Shown here: positions 1 through 15,761 of the stretch, piece by piece
Layout: each line of letters opens with the position of its first letter
Position numbering within the stretch: the first letter of the stretch is position 1
Origin: Deltaproteobacteria bacterium
GTDB lineage: Bacteria > Myxococcota_A > UBA9160 > UBA6930
Reading direction: 5' to 3'
Length of the DNA: 64,000 bases
Assembly (NCBI GenBank): GCA_016875395.1
Contig: VGRF01000013.1
Coordinates: 52,604-116,603 of the forward strand
Position numbers and translations under genes: made by a program
The notes under the pieces: model-generated
Seen by the model: only the letters and a program-made list of their open reading frames with translations
The model's database searches: none
Told to the model about the DNA's origin: nothing

Positions 1-625
1 CCGTAGAGGATTCGAATCTCGCCCGCGCCCGCGCCGAAGAGCTGTGCGAGCTCGCGGCGCAGCGCAGCGTGGACCTCCTGCGCGATCGCGGGCGTGGCCG
101 TGCGCCCGGTCCCGATGGCCCAGACTGGCTCGTAGGCGACCACGACCTCGGCCGCACGCTCGCGGGCCACGCCCGCGAGGCTCTCCCGCAGCTGCGCGCC
201 AACCACCGCGAGCGTCTGGCCCGCCTCGCGCTCCGCGAGCGATTCGCCCACGCACACGATCGGTCGGACGTTCTTTGCGAGCAGCGCGTTCGTCTTCTGC
301 GCCACGAACGCGCTCGACTCTCCGAAAAGCGCGCGCCGCTCGCTGTGGCCGACGATGCCGTACGTGCAGCCGGCATCGACGAGCATCCCCGGCGAGATCT
401 CGCCCGTGAAGGCGCCTTGCTCGTTCGGGTTCACGTTCTGCGCTGCGAGCGCGACGTTCGAGCCCGCCAGCGCGCGGCCGAGCGCCGCCAGCGCGACGAA
501 GCTCGGCGCCACCGCGATCTCGGCGCGCGCGCCCGCCGCGAGCGGCACGAGCTCGCGCGCGAAGGCCTCCGCCTCGGTGAGCGTCTTGTGCATCTTCCAG
601 TTCGCAGCGATGAGAGGCCTGCGCG

Positions 626-629
<4 letters not shown>
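1..629 (-). CDS. tpiA: Triose-phosphate isomerase, 3' end cut by window edge
   Basis: This enzyme interconverts dihydroxyacetone phosphate and glyceraldehyde 3-phosphate in the cytosol (glycolysis and gluconeogenesis). The N-terminus reads MTRRPLIAANWKMHK, with the substrate-binding Asn and Lys at residues 10 and 12. The electrophile motif GHSERR lies near residue 95 and the catalytic-base segment AYEPVWAIGTG near residue 165. The reading frame is still open at base 1, so about the last fifth of a usual 250-residue enzyme is missing from the window, not from the genome. The ATG overlaps the pgk stop codon by 4 bases, so translational coupling in a gap-pgk-tpiA operon is likely. Confidence 0.96.
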
Positions 630-1816
<1,187 letters not shown>

Positions 1817-1930
1817 GGGGCGCGAGCTCTCACCCTTGGGTGTTGCGTTCCGCGGAGGTCACCGTTCGATCTCCGCTCGACTCCGAGGACTCCGCCTCGC
1901 CGCGCGCCTCACGAAGCGCGCGGGCTTGCC

Positions 1931-5614
<3,684 letters not shown>

Positions 5615-5615
<1 letters not shown>

Positions 5616-6673
5616 TGCTGATCTACGCCGAGGTGCCGGGCTTCTATGCGGAGTTTGAGCGCGCGGCGGATCCCGCGCTGGCCGGGCGACCCGTGATAGT
5701 CGGAGGCGATGCGCGCAAGCGCGGCGCGGTGCAGGCGGCGACGGCGGACGCGCGCGCGTCTGGCGTCGCGGAAGGAATGCTCGTGCTCGAGGCGCTCGAG
5801 CGCTGCCCGCGCGCGCGCGCGTTCGTGACGAACATGCGCCGCTATCGCGAGGCTGGCGCGGAGCTGCGCACGCAGTTCCGGCGCGCCACCGATCGCGTGG
5901 AGCCGGCGGGCGTCGCGGCCGCGTACCTCGACGTGTCCGCGCGCAGCGAGCCGCCGAGCGAAATCGCGGCGCGTCTTCGCGATGCGGTGCGCGATGAGCT
6001 TGGGCTGCCGCTCCGCGTCGGCATCTCGGGCGTGAAGTTCCTGGCCAAGCTCGCCGCGGAGACGCTCGACCGCGAAGGCGTCTTCGAGATCGCGCCCGAT
6101 GCGGCGCGCGCCTTCCTCGACCCGCTTCCGGTGGGGCGGCTGCCGGGCGTCGGGCCGAAGACCGAGGCGACCTTCGCCGAGCTCGGCGTCGCGACCGCGG
6201 GCGACCTCGTGCGGGTCGACCGGCGCTGGCTCGAAGAGCGGCTCGGGAACCACGGCCTCGCGATTCTCTCCTACGCCCAGGGCCGGGATCCCGCTGGGCT
6301 TCGGGCCGCGCCGCACCCGCGCAGCGTGAGCCAAGAGGCGACGTTCCCTGCGCCCGAGACCGATCGCGCCGCCCTCGAGGAGAGGCTTGCGAGCCTCGCG
6401 ACGCGGCTCGAAGAGGCGCTCGCCCGCGAGCGGCTCGCCGCGAAGCGCGTGGCCGTGAAGATTCGGTACGCGGACGACGAGGTCGTCACGCGGAGTCACA
6501 CCGTCGTGCACGCCCTCAGCAGCGCACGCGAGCTGCTCGCCCAGGCCGCGCCGCTGCTGAACCGCACCCAGGTTGGGACGCGCGCCGTCCGCGGCCTCGC
6601 GCTGGTCGCGGGCGAGCTCACGCGCGCGCGCCGCGACGACCGCCAGCTCGATCTGTTCGGGCGTCGTCTCTAG
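5615..6673 (+). CDS. Y-family DNA polymerase homologue lacking catalytic acids, with clamp-binding tail
   Basis: The 352-residue protein follows the DinB (Pol IV) fold along its length: palm start IYAEVPGFYAEFER, GVSxVKFLAK-like block GISGVKFLAK near residue 140, the HhH motif LPGVGPKTEATF near residue 175, and a little-finger domain after that. Two catalytic sites are altered. The first metal ligand (Asp8 of E. coli DinB) aligns with Glu6. The SLDEAYLDV motif reads AGVAAAYLDV, so the essential Asp-Glu pair is Ala-Ala. The C-terminus ends QLDLFGRRL, a good beta-clamp binding motif. Polymerase activity is therefore unlikely. A scaffold role, as for ImuB, is inference; unlike ImuB, no long C-terminal extension or imuA/dnaE2 neighbour is present. 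Confidence 0.85.
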
Positions 6674-6708
6674 GCCTTCGCCCCTCAAGGGGCCGCGCAG
6701 GCGCTCCG

Positions 6709-7050
6709 ATGAGCCCCGAATCGGGGGCGGGCATGCGCAAAGAGCGACGCAAATACGCGCGGATCGCGACGGATCAGGTGATCTCGTTCTCGATGCTCGA
6801 GTCGCGCGATCAGCTGGCCGTCGGCAAGGACGTGTCGAGCGGCGGCATTCGCTTCCATGCGATCGGCTGCGAGATCAACGCGGGCGAGCGCATTCGGGTC
6901 ACGTTCAACGTGGGCCGACGCACGATCGCGGCCGACGGGCTGGTCGCGTGGTCCACCGAGCTCGATGCCGTGACTCTCGACGTCGGCCTCGAGTTCGAGT
7001 CGCTCGATCCCGAAGTCGCGCGCCTGCTCGACGAGATCGGCGAGGAGTAA
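6709..7050 (+). CDS. PilZ-domain protein
   Basis: A single-domain protein of 113 residues, or 105 if the second ATG at 6733 is used. PilZ domains bind cyclic di-GMP. The two binding motifs are visible: an RRKYAR stretch (RxxxR type) followed about 30 residues later by DVSSGGIRF (D/NxSxxG type). The rest forms the expected beta-barrel pattern ending EFESLDPEVARLLDEI. It stands 35 bases after the degenerate polymerase gene. The output partner is unknown; the type IV pilus genes in this window are broken, so a pilus role cannot be assumed. Confidence 0.85.
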   Translation: MSPESGAGMRKERRKYARIATDQVISFSMLESRDQLAVGKDVSSGGIRFHAIGCEINAGERIRVTFNVGRRTIAADGLVAWSTELDAVTLDVGLEFESLDPEVARLLDEIGEE

Positions 7051-7224
7051 GCCGCAAGCGGAGCGGGCGGCGAGGCGGAGCCGAGCGGAGTCGAACGCTG
7101 GAGCGGGGCGCACAGCGAGGCCAAGCGGGGCGGGTTCACGCGGAAGTCATCGCCCTGACTCCGGTTCGCACTGCGCTCCCAAACAGCTGTTGCCGCGGGC
7201 GCGCGATTCGGGCAGGGTCGCCCC

Positions 7225-8448
7225 GTGGCCGACTTTCACCAAACCGGCGTCGTCTCGACCCTCCATCGCCTCGGCCGCCGCGACCTCATGCGGCTCGAGC
7301 GCGAGCTCGGCGATCCCGCGCGCTCGCGCTCGGTGGCGCTCGTGCTGCCGTGCCTGCACAGCGAGCTCCACGACATCGCGCTGAAGGGCATCATCGATCA
7401 GCTGCAGCGCGTGCCTTACCTCGCGGAGATCGTGGTGAGCGTCGCGGGCGCGCCCGAGCGCGAGCAGTTCGACGAGATGAAGCGCGCCTTCGAGCCTGTG
7501 CGCGCCGCCGATGGCCGGCCCGCCACGCTGCTGTGGAACGACGGACCGCGCCTACAGCAGCTCTACGGTGCGCTCGCGGAGGAGGGCCTGCACGCGGGGC
7601 CCGAAGGCAAGGGCCGCGGTGTGTGGCTCGCGTTCGGGGCGGTGCTCGCGAGCGATCGCGCGCGCGTGATCGCGATCCACGACTGCGACATTCGCGACTA
7701 CGACCGCGAGCTCGTCGCGCGCCTCGCGTACCCCATCGCCAACCGCAACATGAACTACGAGTTCGCGAAGGGGTACTACGCGCGCGTCTCCGACCGCCTC
7801 TACGGTCGCGTGACGCGCCTCTTCATGACGCCGGTCCTGCGCGCGATGAAGGCCGTGCTCGGTCCGAACCCGCTGCTCGAGTACCTCGACTCGTTCCGCT
7901 TCCCGCTCTCGGGCGAGTGCGCGATGACGACCGACCTGGCGAGGTCGATCCGCATCCCGAGCGACTGGGGCCTCGAGATCGGCATGCTGACCGAGGTCTA
8001 CCGGAACTCCTCGCTGAAGCGGATCTGCCAGGTCGAGCTCGCCGACAACTACGACCACAAGCACCGCGATCTCTCGGCCCTCGACGGCACGCGAGGGCTG
8101 CACCGCATGGTGGCCGACATCGGCGCCTCACTGATCCGCAATCTCGCGTCCTACGGCGTCGAGTTCGACGCGGGCTTCCTCAACACGATCTCGACCGCCT
8201 ACGTGCGCACCGCGCAGGACGCCGTCGCGCGCTACTCGGACGTCGCGGCGCTGAACGGCATCGGTTTCGATCGGCACGAGGAGGAGATCGCGGTCGAGAC
8301 GTTCTCCTCCGCCCTGCGCGCCGCGGGCCTCACCTTCGTGCGGGACCCGATGGGCGCGCCGCAGATCCCGAACTGGAATCGCGTCACCTCCGCGCTGCCG
8401 GAGTTTTTGCCAGCGCTGCGCGAAGCCATCGAGGCGGACGCTCGCTAA
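7225..8448 (+). CDS. GpgS-like family 2/81 glycosyltransferase
   Basis: The 407-residue protein resembles glucosyl-3-phosphoglycerate synthases, which use NDP-glucose and 3-phosphoglycerate to start synthesis of glucosylglycerate or methylglucose polysaccharide. Visible marks are VALVLPCLHSE near residue 38, the nucleotide-proximal EGKGRGVW loop near residue 130, the DxD-type HDCDIRDY near residue 152 and the acceptor-side GLEIGMLTEVY segment near residue 250. The GTG start gives the full N-terminus; no good Shine-Dalgarno is seen. Which donor and acceptor are used cannot be read from sequence. kdsA follows after 10 bases. Confidence 0.75.
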   Translation: MADFHQTGVVSTLHRLGRRDLMRLERELGDPARSRSVALVLPCLHSELHDIALKGIIDQLQRVPYLAEIVVSVAGAPEREQFDEMKRAFEPVRAADGRPATLLWNDGPRLQQLYGALAEEGLHAGPEGKGRGVWLAFGAVLASDRARVIAIHDCDIRDYDRELVARLAYPIANRNMNYEFAKGYYARVSDRLYGRVTRLFMTPVLRAMKAVLGPNPLLEYLDSFRFPLSGECAMTTDLARSIRIPSDWGLEIGMLTEVYRNSSLKRICQVELADNYDHKHRDLSALDGTRGLHRMVADIGASLIRNLASYGVEFDAGFLNTISTAYVRTAQDAVARYSDVAALNGIGFDRHEEEIAVETFSSALRAAGLTFVRDPMGAPQIPNWNRVTSALPEFLPALREAIEADAR

Positions 8449-8458
8449 AGAGCGGCCC

Positions 8459-9267
8459 ATGGCGCGGACAGCTCGCATCGGCGCGATCGAGATTGGCGGC
8501 GGCTGGCCGCTCGCTCTGATCGCTGGCCTGAACGTGATCGAGGCCGAGGACGAGACGCTCGACGTCGCGCGCCGCGTGCGCGACGCCGCCGCGCGCCACG
8601 GCTTCCCCTTCGTGTTCAAAGCCTCGTGCGACAAGGCGAACCGCTCGTCGCTCGCGAGCTACCGCGGCCCGGGCTTCGACGAGGGGCTGCGCATCCTCGC
8701 GCGCGTGAAGCGCGAGCTCGGCGTGCCCGTGTTGACGGACGTGCACGAGCCGCCGCAGGCGAAGCAAGCCGCCGCGGTGTGCGACGCGCTGCAGGTGCCC
8801 GCGTTCCTGTGCCGCCAGACCGACTTGTTATTGGCGTGCGCCGCCACGGGCCTGCCGGTGAACGTGAAGAAGGGCCAGTTCATGGCGCCCGACGACATGC
8901 GCCTCGCCGTCGCAAAGATCGAGGCGGGCGGCGGTGCAGCGCTGGTGACGGAGCGCGGCACGAGCTTCGGCTACGGCGATCTCGTCGTGGACATGCGCAG
9001 CCTCGTGCGCCTGCGCGCCTTCGCGCCGGTGTGCTTCGACGCGACGCACGCGGTGCAGCGCCCCGGGGCTGCAGGCGACGCCACGGGCGGCGAGCGCGAG
9101 ATGGTCGCGCCGCTCGCGCGCGGCGCGGTGGCGGTGGGTATCGACGCGCTGTTCCTCGAGGTGCACCCCGACCCCGAGCGCGCGCCGTGCGACGGCGCGA
9201 GTCAGCTCGGATTCGAGGCGCTCGAGGCGCTGCTCGCGCAGCTGCGGCGCCTCGAGTCCGCGCGCGG

Positions 9268-9271
<4 letters not shown>
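8459..9271 (+). CDS. kdsA: 3-deoxy-D-manno-octulosonate-8-phosphate synthase
   Basis: This enzyme condenses phosphoenolpyruvate with arabinose 5-phosphate to make KDO-8-phosphate for the lipopolysaccharide inner core. At 270 residues it has the normal length. FKASCDKANRSS, SYRGPG, TDVHEP, ARQTDL-like CRQTDLL, and the C-terminal FLEVHPDPERAPCDG are all recognisable. Residue 25 is Asn (GLNVIE) rather than the metal-binding Cys of the Aquifex type, which predicts the metal-independent class as in E. coli. The stop overlaps the opposite-strand lon stop by three bases. Confidence 0.96.
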
Positions 9272-11625
<2,354 letters not shown>

Positions 11626-11767
11626 GGGGACTCCTGTCTCGCGCGCGTGCGCGCTCGCGCGAATCCTCGAGGCCTAGGCCCAAGCCTGCACTCGGTCAAG
11701 AAAAGTGCCCGGAACATCTCGCGATTCGGGAGCGCCGCGTTAGCTTGCGCGTCCCGTTTTTACCCGT

Positions 11768-11854
11768 GCCCGGGTGGCGGAATTGGCAGACGCGCAGGTC
11801 TCAGAAGCCTGTCTCAGCAATGAGGTGCTGGTTCGACTCCAGTCCCGGGCACCA
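11768..11854 (+). tRNA. tRNA-Leu (anticodon CAG)
   Basis: A class II tRNA of 87 bases including an encoded CCA. The acceptor arms GCCCGGG and CCCGGGC pair perfectly. The D-arm has GGAATTGGCAGAC. The anticodon stem CAGGT/GCCTG encloses the loop CTCAGAA, giving CAG, which reads CTG, by eye a very common leucine codon in this DNA. A long variable arm (CTCA...TGAG) and the T-loop TTCGACT complete the cloverleaf. Reading frames over this stretch are artefacts. Confidence 0.97.
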
Positions 11855-11866
11855 GCTTTTACGACT

Positions 11867-11894
11867 CTCCGCTCGGCTTCGCCTCGCTGCGCGC
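11867..11894 (+). repeat. GC-rich intergenic repeat, copy A
   Basis: Just after the tRNA gene lies a 28-base stretch beginning CTCCGCTCGGCTTCG that recurs with one mismatch at 42246-42273. A shorter, more divergent version lies inverted near 7068-7098. All three copies are non-coding. No protein or RNA function is apparent. Confidence 0.5.
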
Positions 11895-11972
11895 GCCCTG
11901 CGGCGCTTTGCGCCGCTTGGTCGCTTGCGGCTTCTCGAGCCGCGATCTGGCGTTACGTCGCCTAGAGGGCGC

Positions 11973-12989
11973 ATGACCGACCGAACGCTCGTCGGCGAGC
12001 ACTTCATGCTCGGGTTTCGCGGGCTCTCGGTGCCGGCGTGGCTGCGCGAGTTCGCGGGCGAGTTCGGGCTCGGCGGCGTGATTCTGTTCGATCGCGACGT
12101 GCAGCTGGGCGGCATTCGCAACGTGGAGTCGCCGGCGCAGGTGAGGGCGCTGTGCGCGGAGGTGCACGCGCTGCCGGGCCGGCCGCTGGTGTTCGTCGAC
12201 CAAGAGGGCGGGAAGGTGCGGCGCCTCAAGGCGGCGGCGGGCTTCTGCGAGCTGCCGAGCGCGAAGGCGTTCGCGCGACTCGGCGATGCGGAGGCGCGCG
12301 CGTGTGCGAGTGCGAGCTGTGCGGAGATGAAGGCGCTCGGCATCGACTTCGACCTCGCGCCCGTCGTCGATCTCGACACGAACCCCGACAACCCGAACAT
12401 CGGCAAGATCGAGCGCGCGTTCTCGGCGGACCCTCGCGAGGTCGCGCGCTGTGCGCGCATCTACGGCGACGCTGCGCGCGCGGCGGGCCTCGGCCTGTGC
12501 GTGAAGCACTTCCCCGGCCTAGGCGGGGCGCGCACCGACAGCCATCTCGCGCTCACCGACTTATCAGGGCTGATCTCGCGCGAGCAGGAGCAGCTCTTCA
12601 CCGCGCTCGCCGGCGAGCTGCCCGGACGAGCGGCGCTCTTCTCGCACGGCTTCGTGCGCGAGTGGGACGCCGAGCGCCCCGCGTCGATCTCGCCCGTCGC
12701 CGTCGCGCGCTTCCGCGCCGCGCAGCCGCACGCCCTACTCGTGACGGACGATCTCCAGATGCAGGGCTTGCAAGGCGCCGCGAACACCGTCGACGCCGTG
12801 ATGCAGGCGCTCGCCGCGGGTCTCGACCTGCTGTGCATCGGCAACAACCTGCTCGCGCAGGCCGACGAGTGCCTCGCAGCCGCGCGCCAGGTGCGCGCCC
12901 GCGCCGAGCGCGACGCCGCGTTCGCGCAGCAGCTCGCCGCCTCGCGCGCGCGCATCGCGGACCGGAAGCGCTTCGCGGCAGGTCCATGA
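11973..12989 (+). CDS. nagZ: Family 3 glycoside hydrolase, beta-N-acetylglucosaminidase (NagZ)
   Basis: NagZ removes GlcNAc from anhydromuropeptides during cell-wall recycling in the cytosol. The 338-residue single-domain form is typical. The substrate signature KHFPG followed by TDSH places the catalytic His loop, and the nucleophile Asp is in LLVTDDLQM near residue 253. FVDQEGGKV near residue 76 is also conserved. It lies far from the other recycling genes of this window (anmK, murU, amgK), but together they make a coherent set. The stop codon is followed directly by a long hairpin. Confidence 0.92.
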   Translation: MTDRTLVGEHFMLGFRGLSVPAWLREFAGEFGLGGVILFDRDVQLGGIRNVESPAQVRALCAEVHALPGRPLVFVDQEGGKVRRLKAAAGFCELPSAKAFARLGDAEARACASASCAEMKALGIDFDLAPVVDLDTNPDNPNIGKIERAFSADPREVARCARIYGDAARAAGLGLCVKHFPGLGGARTDSHLALTDLSGLISREQEQLFTALAGELPGRAALFSHGFVREWDAERPASISPVAVARFRAAQPHALLVTDDLQMQGLQGAANTVDAVMQALAAGLDLLCIGNNLLAQADECLAAARQVRARAERDAAFAQQLAASRARIADRKRFAAGP

Positions 12990-13058
12990 ACGTGCAACGG
13001 GGACGTACGTGCAACTTCACACGTTCAAGCGCGTTGCACGTACGTCCCCGTTGCACGT
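12990..13058. repeat. Long perfect inverted repeat (REP-like hairpin 1)
   Basis: Bases 12990-13015 and 13033-13058 are perfect 26-base inverted copies (left arm starts ACGTGCAACGGGGACG) around a 17-base loop. The element sits between convergent nagZ and the ASCH gene. No T-run follows on either side, so it is not a classic intrinsic terminator. The core GGGGACGTACGTGCAAC looks like the palindromes that accompany REP-associated transposases; that likeness is inference. Confidence 0.8.
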
Positions 13059-13074
13059 CCGAGCGGCGTCGCGC

Positions 13075-13377
13075 TCAGCGACGCGCACTCCTGGCGCGCG
13101 CCGGCGGCAGGTAGTGGAAGCGCACGAGGTAGATGTTCTCGCCGCGGCCGTGCTTGGCGACTTTCAGCAAGTCCACCACGCCCTTGAAGCCCGAAGCGCG
13201 CGCGAGCTCGGGCGTGATGTCGGCGAGGGTGATCGGCAGGATCGAGTCGACCTCGATCTGACCTTCTTCCATCGCGTAGCGCCCGCCGACTTTCACGCGC
13301 GGCTGGATCCAGATGCGCACGCTGCAGGTGATCTCGCCGCTGCGGACACCGTCGCGTAGCCGCTTCGTGAAGATCAC
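13075..13377 (-). CDS. ASCH-domain (PUA-like) small protein
   Basis: The 100-residue protein begins VIFTKRLRDGVRSGEITC and continues with RIWIQPRVKVGGRY, a pattern seen in ASCH domains: a basic N-terminal strand, then GxRY-type beta-strands and the motif DLLKVAKHGRGENIYLVRF. ASCH domains bind RNA or modified nucleotides and may act in translation control. The GTG start overlaps the stop of the upstream ABC-F gene (GTGA), so the two are probably co-translated. A link to ribosome function through the ABC-F partner is plausible but unproven. Confidence 0.7.
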   Translation of the reverse strand: MIFTKRLRDGVRSGEITCSVRIWIQPRVKVGGRYAMEEGQIEVDSILPITLADITPELARASGFKGVVDLLKVAKHGRGENIYLVRFHYLPPARARSARR

Positions 13378-15308
13378 CGAGCGTCCGCCGCTTCGAGCTC
13401 GGCCGCGAGCGCCTCCCACTGCGCGTAGAGCCCGGCGACTTCGTACTTCAGCGCATCGCGCTCGGCCTCGATCTCGCGCACGCGCTCGTAGTCGCTGTAG
13501 ATGTCGGCGTCGCCGAGACGCGCACCCAACTCCTCGACCTGCGCCTCCTTCTCGCCGATCTGCTCCTCGAGGCGCGCGATCTTTCGCTCCGTGCGCTCGC
13601 GCGCTTTGCGCTCCTCGCGCGTGCGCTGCGCATCGCTCGCTGGGGGCGCCGTGGTTCCGTTCGTCCCCGCCGCGCTCGGTGCCGCGGTGGCGGCTGCGCG
13701 CTCGGCGTCTTCGCGCAGCTTGGTGAGGTAGGCGTCGTAGTTGCCGAGGAATTCGCGCAGCTTGCCGCCGCGCACTTCCACGACGCGCGTCGCCAGCGCG
13801 TTCACGAAATCGCGGTCGTGCGAGATGAAGACGAGCGTGCCGCCGTAGTCCGCGAGCGCGCTCTCCAGCACTTCGCACGCTTCGACATCGAGGTGGTTCG
13901 TCGGCTCGTCGAGCACGAGCGTGTTGCTCGGCCGTAACAACATCTTCGCGAGCGCGAGGCGCGCCTTCTCGCCGCCCGAGAGCACCGAGACTTTCTTCTG
14001 CACGTCGTCGCCCGAGAACAGGAACGCGCCGAGATGGCTGCGCAGGCGCGGGATGTCGTCGAAGCTCGCGACCGACTCCAGCTCCGCGAGCAGCGTGCGC
14101 TCCGGCGAGAGCGTCTCGAGCTGGTGCTGCGCGTAGAACGCGACCTGCGCGTTGTGGCCGAGCTCGCGCGCGCCGCGCTCGAACGGGAGCACGCCCGCGA
14201 GCATGCGCAGCAGCGTCGACTTGCCCGCGCCGTTCGGGCCGACGAGCGCGAGCTTCTCGCCGCGCTTCAGCGCGAAGTCGACGCCCGCGTACACGAGCGT
14301 CTCGCCGTAGCTCTTGTGCACGCCCTTCAGCGCCACCGGGATCGCGCCCGAGCGCGCGGGCTCGGGGATGCGCAGCCGCATGCGACGCTTCTTCTCCTCG
14401 GGCACCTCGACGCGCTCGATCTTGTCGAGCGCCTTCACGCGGCTCTGCACCTGCTTCGCCTTGGAGGCCTTGTACCGGAAGCGGTCGATGAACTGCTCCA
14501 CGTGAGCGATCTGGCGCTGCTGGTTCGCCGCCGCGGCTTCCAGCTCGAGCAGGCGTTGCTGCTTGCGCTCGAGGTAGGCGTCGTAGCCGCACGGGTAGAG
14601 CGCGAACTTCGCGTCGCGCAGCTCGGCGATGCGCGTGGTGTGTCGGTGCAGAAACGCGCGGTCGTGAGAGATCAGGATCACGCCGCCAGGAAACGCGGCG
14701 AGCGTCTCGTCGAACCATTCGAGCGAGGGCAGGTCGAGGTGGTTCGTGGGCTCGTCCAACAACAGCACGTCGGGCTCGGCGAGCAGCAGCTTCGCGAGCT
14801 CGACGCGCATCACCCAGCCGCCGCTGAACGTCGCGAGCTTGCGCGCGCGCGCGTCCTCGCCAAAGCCGAGGCCCTCGAGCACCGCGTCCGCGCGCGCCTC
14901 GCGCGAGAAGCCGCCCGCGCGGTCGAAGCGCGTGTGCAGCTGGTCGTAGCGCTCGGCCAGGTGCGCGGGCAGCTCGCCGTGCTCCGCCATGCGTGCGTCG
15001 AGCTCGCGCATCTCGCGCTCGAGCGCATCGATCGCAGCGAACGCGCTGAGCGCCTCTTCACGCACCGTCGCGTGCGTCGCGAGGTCGATCTCTTGCCGCA
15101 AGTAGCCGACGCGCTCGCCGCGTCCGAGCGCGCGCTCGCCCCCGTCCGCCGGATCCACGCCGGCCGCGATGCGCAGCAGCGAGGTCTTGCCCGCGCCGTT
15201 CGGGCCGACGAGCCCGACGCGGTCCCCCGCGCGCAGCTCGAGGTCGACGCCGTCGAAGACGACGCGCGCGCCGAAACGCCGCATCACGCTGCTGAGCCGC
15301 AAGGTCAT
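13374..15308 (-). CDS. ABC-F family ATPase (ribosome-associated, Uup/EttA-like)
   Basis: A 644-residue soluble protein with two ABC modules and no membrane segment. Module 1 has Walker A GPNGAGKTS near residue 36, signature FSGGWVMR and LLLDEPTNHLD. The linker contains the helical ABC-F arm (VEQFIDRFRYKASKAKQVQSR). Module 2 has GPNGAGKST near residue 350, signature LSGGEKAR and LVLDEPTNHLD. The Glu-rich C-terminal tail from about residue 540 is a coiled coil, as in Uup. Such proteins act on ribosomes or DNA-related stress. The ATG at 15308 begins MTLRLSSVMRRFG, the usual position for strand 1. It overlaps the ASCH gene downstream. Confidence 0.9.
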   Translation of the reverse strand: MTLRLSSVMRRFGARVVFDGVDLELRAGDRVGLVGPNGAGKTSLLRIAAGVDPADGGERALGRGERVGYLRQEIDLATHATVREEALSAFAAIDALEREMRELDARMAEHGELPAHLAERYDQLHTRFDRAGGFSREARADAVLEGLGFGEDARARKLATFSGGWVMRVELAKLLLAEPDVLLLDEPTNHLDLPSLEWFDETLAAFPGGVILISHDRAFLHRHTTRIAELRDAKFALYPCGYDAYLERKQQRLLELEAAAANQQRQIAHVEQFIDRFRYKASKAKQVQSRVKALDKIERVEVPEEKKRRMRLRIPEPARSGAIPVALKGVHKSYGETLVYAGVDFALKRGEKLALVGPNGAGKSTLLRMLAGVLPFERGARELGHNAQVAFYAQHQLETLSPERTLLAELESVASFDDIPRLRSHLGAFLFSGDDVQKKVSVLSGGEKARLALAKMLLRPSNTLVLDEPTNHLDVEACEVLESALADYGGTLVFISHDRDFVNALATRVVEVRGGKLREFLGNYDAYLTKLREDAERAAATAAPSAAGTNGTTAPPASDAQRTREERKARERTERKIARLEEQIGEKEAQVEELGARLGDADIYSDYERVREIEAERDALKYEVAGLYAQWEALAAELEAADAR

Positions 15309-15396
15309 TCGCGAAGAGTTTCCGCTCAGCGCGAACTCCGCCAGCGCCGATAAGCCGGCGAAGTGCGCAGCAAGTGCGCGCGCTGGAGGCGCAGCC

Positions 15397-15684
15397 ATGA
15401 ACACCGAAGAGCTCCTCGCCCTGGGCGCGCGCGGCGTGCATCTGCTCTTCGACAACGCCGAGATCGAGGCCGCCTTCGAGCGCGACGCCGCGGCGCTGCG
15501 CGAGGAGATCGCGGGCCGGCACGCCGAAGTGCAGGGCGCCATCGCGGCGCTGATGGAGCTGGACGACGTGGACGAAGGCCGCGCGCTGATCGACTCGCTC
15601 GATGACGGCATCCGCCACGTGCTGGTGCTGATCTACTTCGACCTGCTCGACTCGCACGTGCGCCGGGGCGCGACGCTGCAATGA
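15397..15684 (+). CDS. Small helical protein of unknown function
   Basis: A 95-residue acidic protein starting MNTEELLALGARGVHLL, with a GGAGG-like Shine-Dalgarno (CTGGAGGC) 8 bases upstream of the ATG. It is predicted mostly helical, with no Cys, no membrane segment and no recognisable motif. It is divergent from the ABC-F gene, 88 bases away. Codon use is like its neighbours, so it is probably a real gene. No function is proposed. Confidence 0.65.
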   Translation: MNTEELLALGARGVHLLFDNAEIEAAFERDAAALREEIAGRHAEVQGAIAALMELDDVDEGRALIDSLDDGIRHVLVLIYFDLLDSHVRRGATLQ

Positions 15685-15697
15685 CCCGCGGCCGACC

Positions 15698-15760
15698 GGC
15701 CAATTGGGGTCTGGCACGGAGTGACGCAGGTAGCCAATCCGTGCCAGACCCCAATTGGCC
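15698..15760. repeat. Long perfect inverted repeat (REP-like hairpin 2)
   Basis: Bases 15698-15720 and 15738-15760 are perfect 23-base inverted copies (left arm starts GGCCAATTGGGGTCTGG) around a 17-base loop, the same loop length as hairpin 1. It fills the space between the small unknown gene and the convergent helicase gene. The GGGGTCTGGCAC core resembles palindromes mobilised by REP-associated tyrosine transposases in other genomes (recalled, not searched). Confidence 0.8.
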
Positions 15761-15761
15761 G

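Noticed and set aside
6674..6708. Terminator-like GCCCCT/AGGGGC hairpin after the degenerate polymerase gene
   Set aside because: The stem is short with a two-base loop and no T-run.
11745..12989. A long plus-strand reading frame covering the tRNA and nagZ
   Set aside because: Its first part runs through the tRNA-Leu gene; the true nagZ start is the ATG at 11973.
12990..13058. CRISPR or attachment site
   Set aside because: There is only one inverted pair with no repeated spacers and no integrase gene nearby.
13075..14718. Long minus-strand frame through the ABC-F gene
   Set aside because: Only its last 100 codons (the ASCH protein) are real; the remainder is an Arg-rich shadow of the ABC-F frame.
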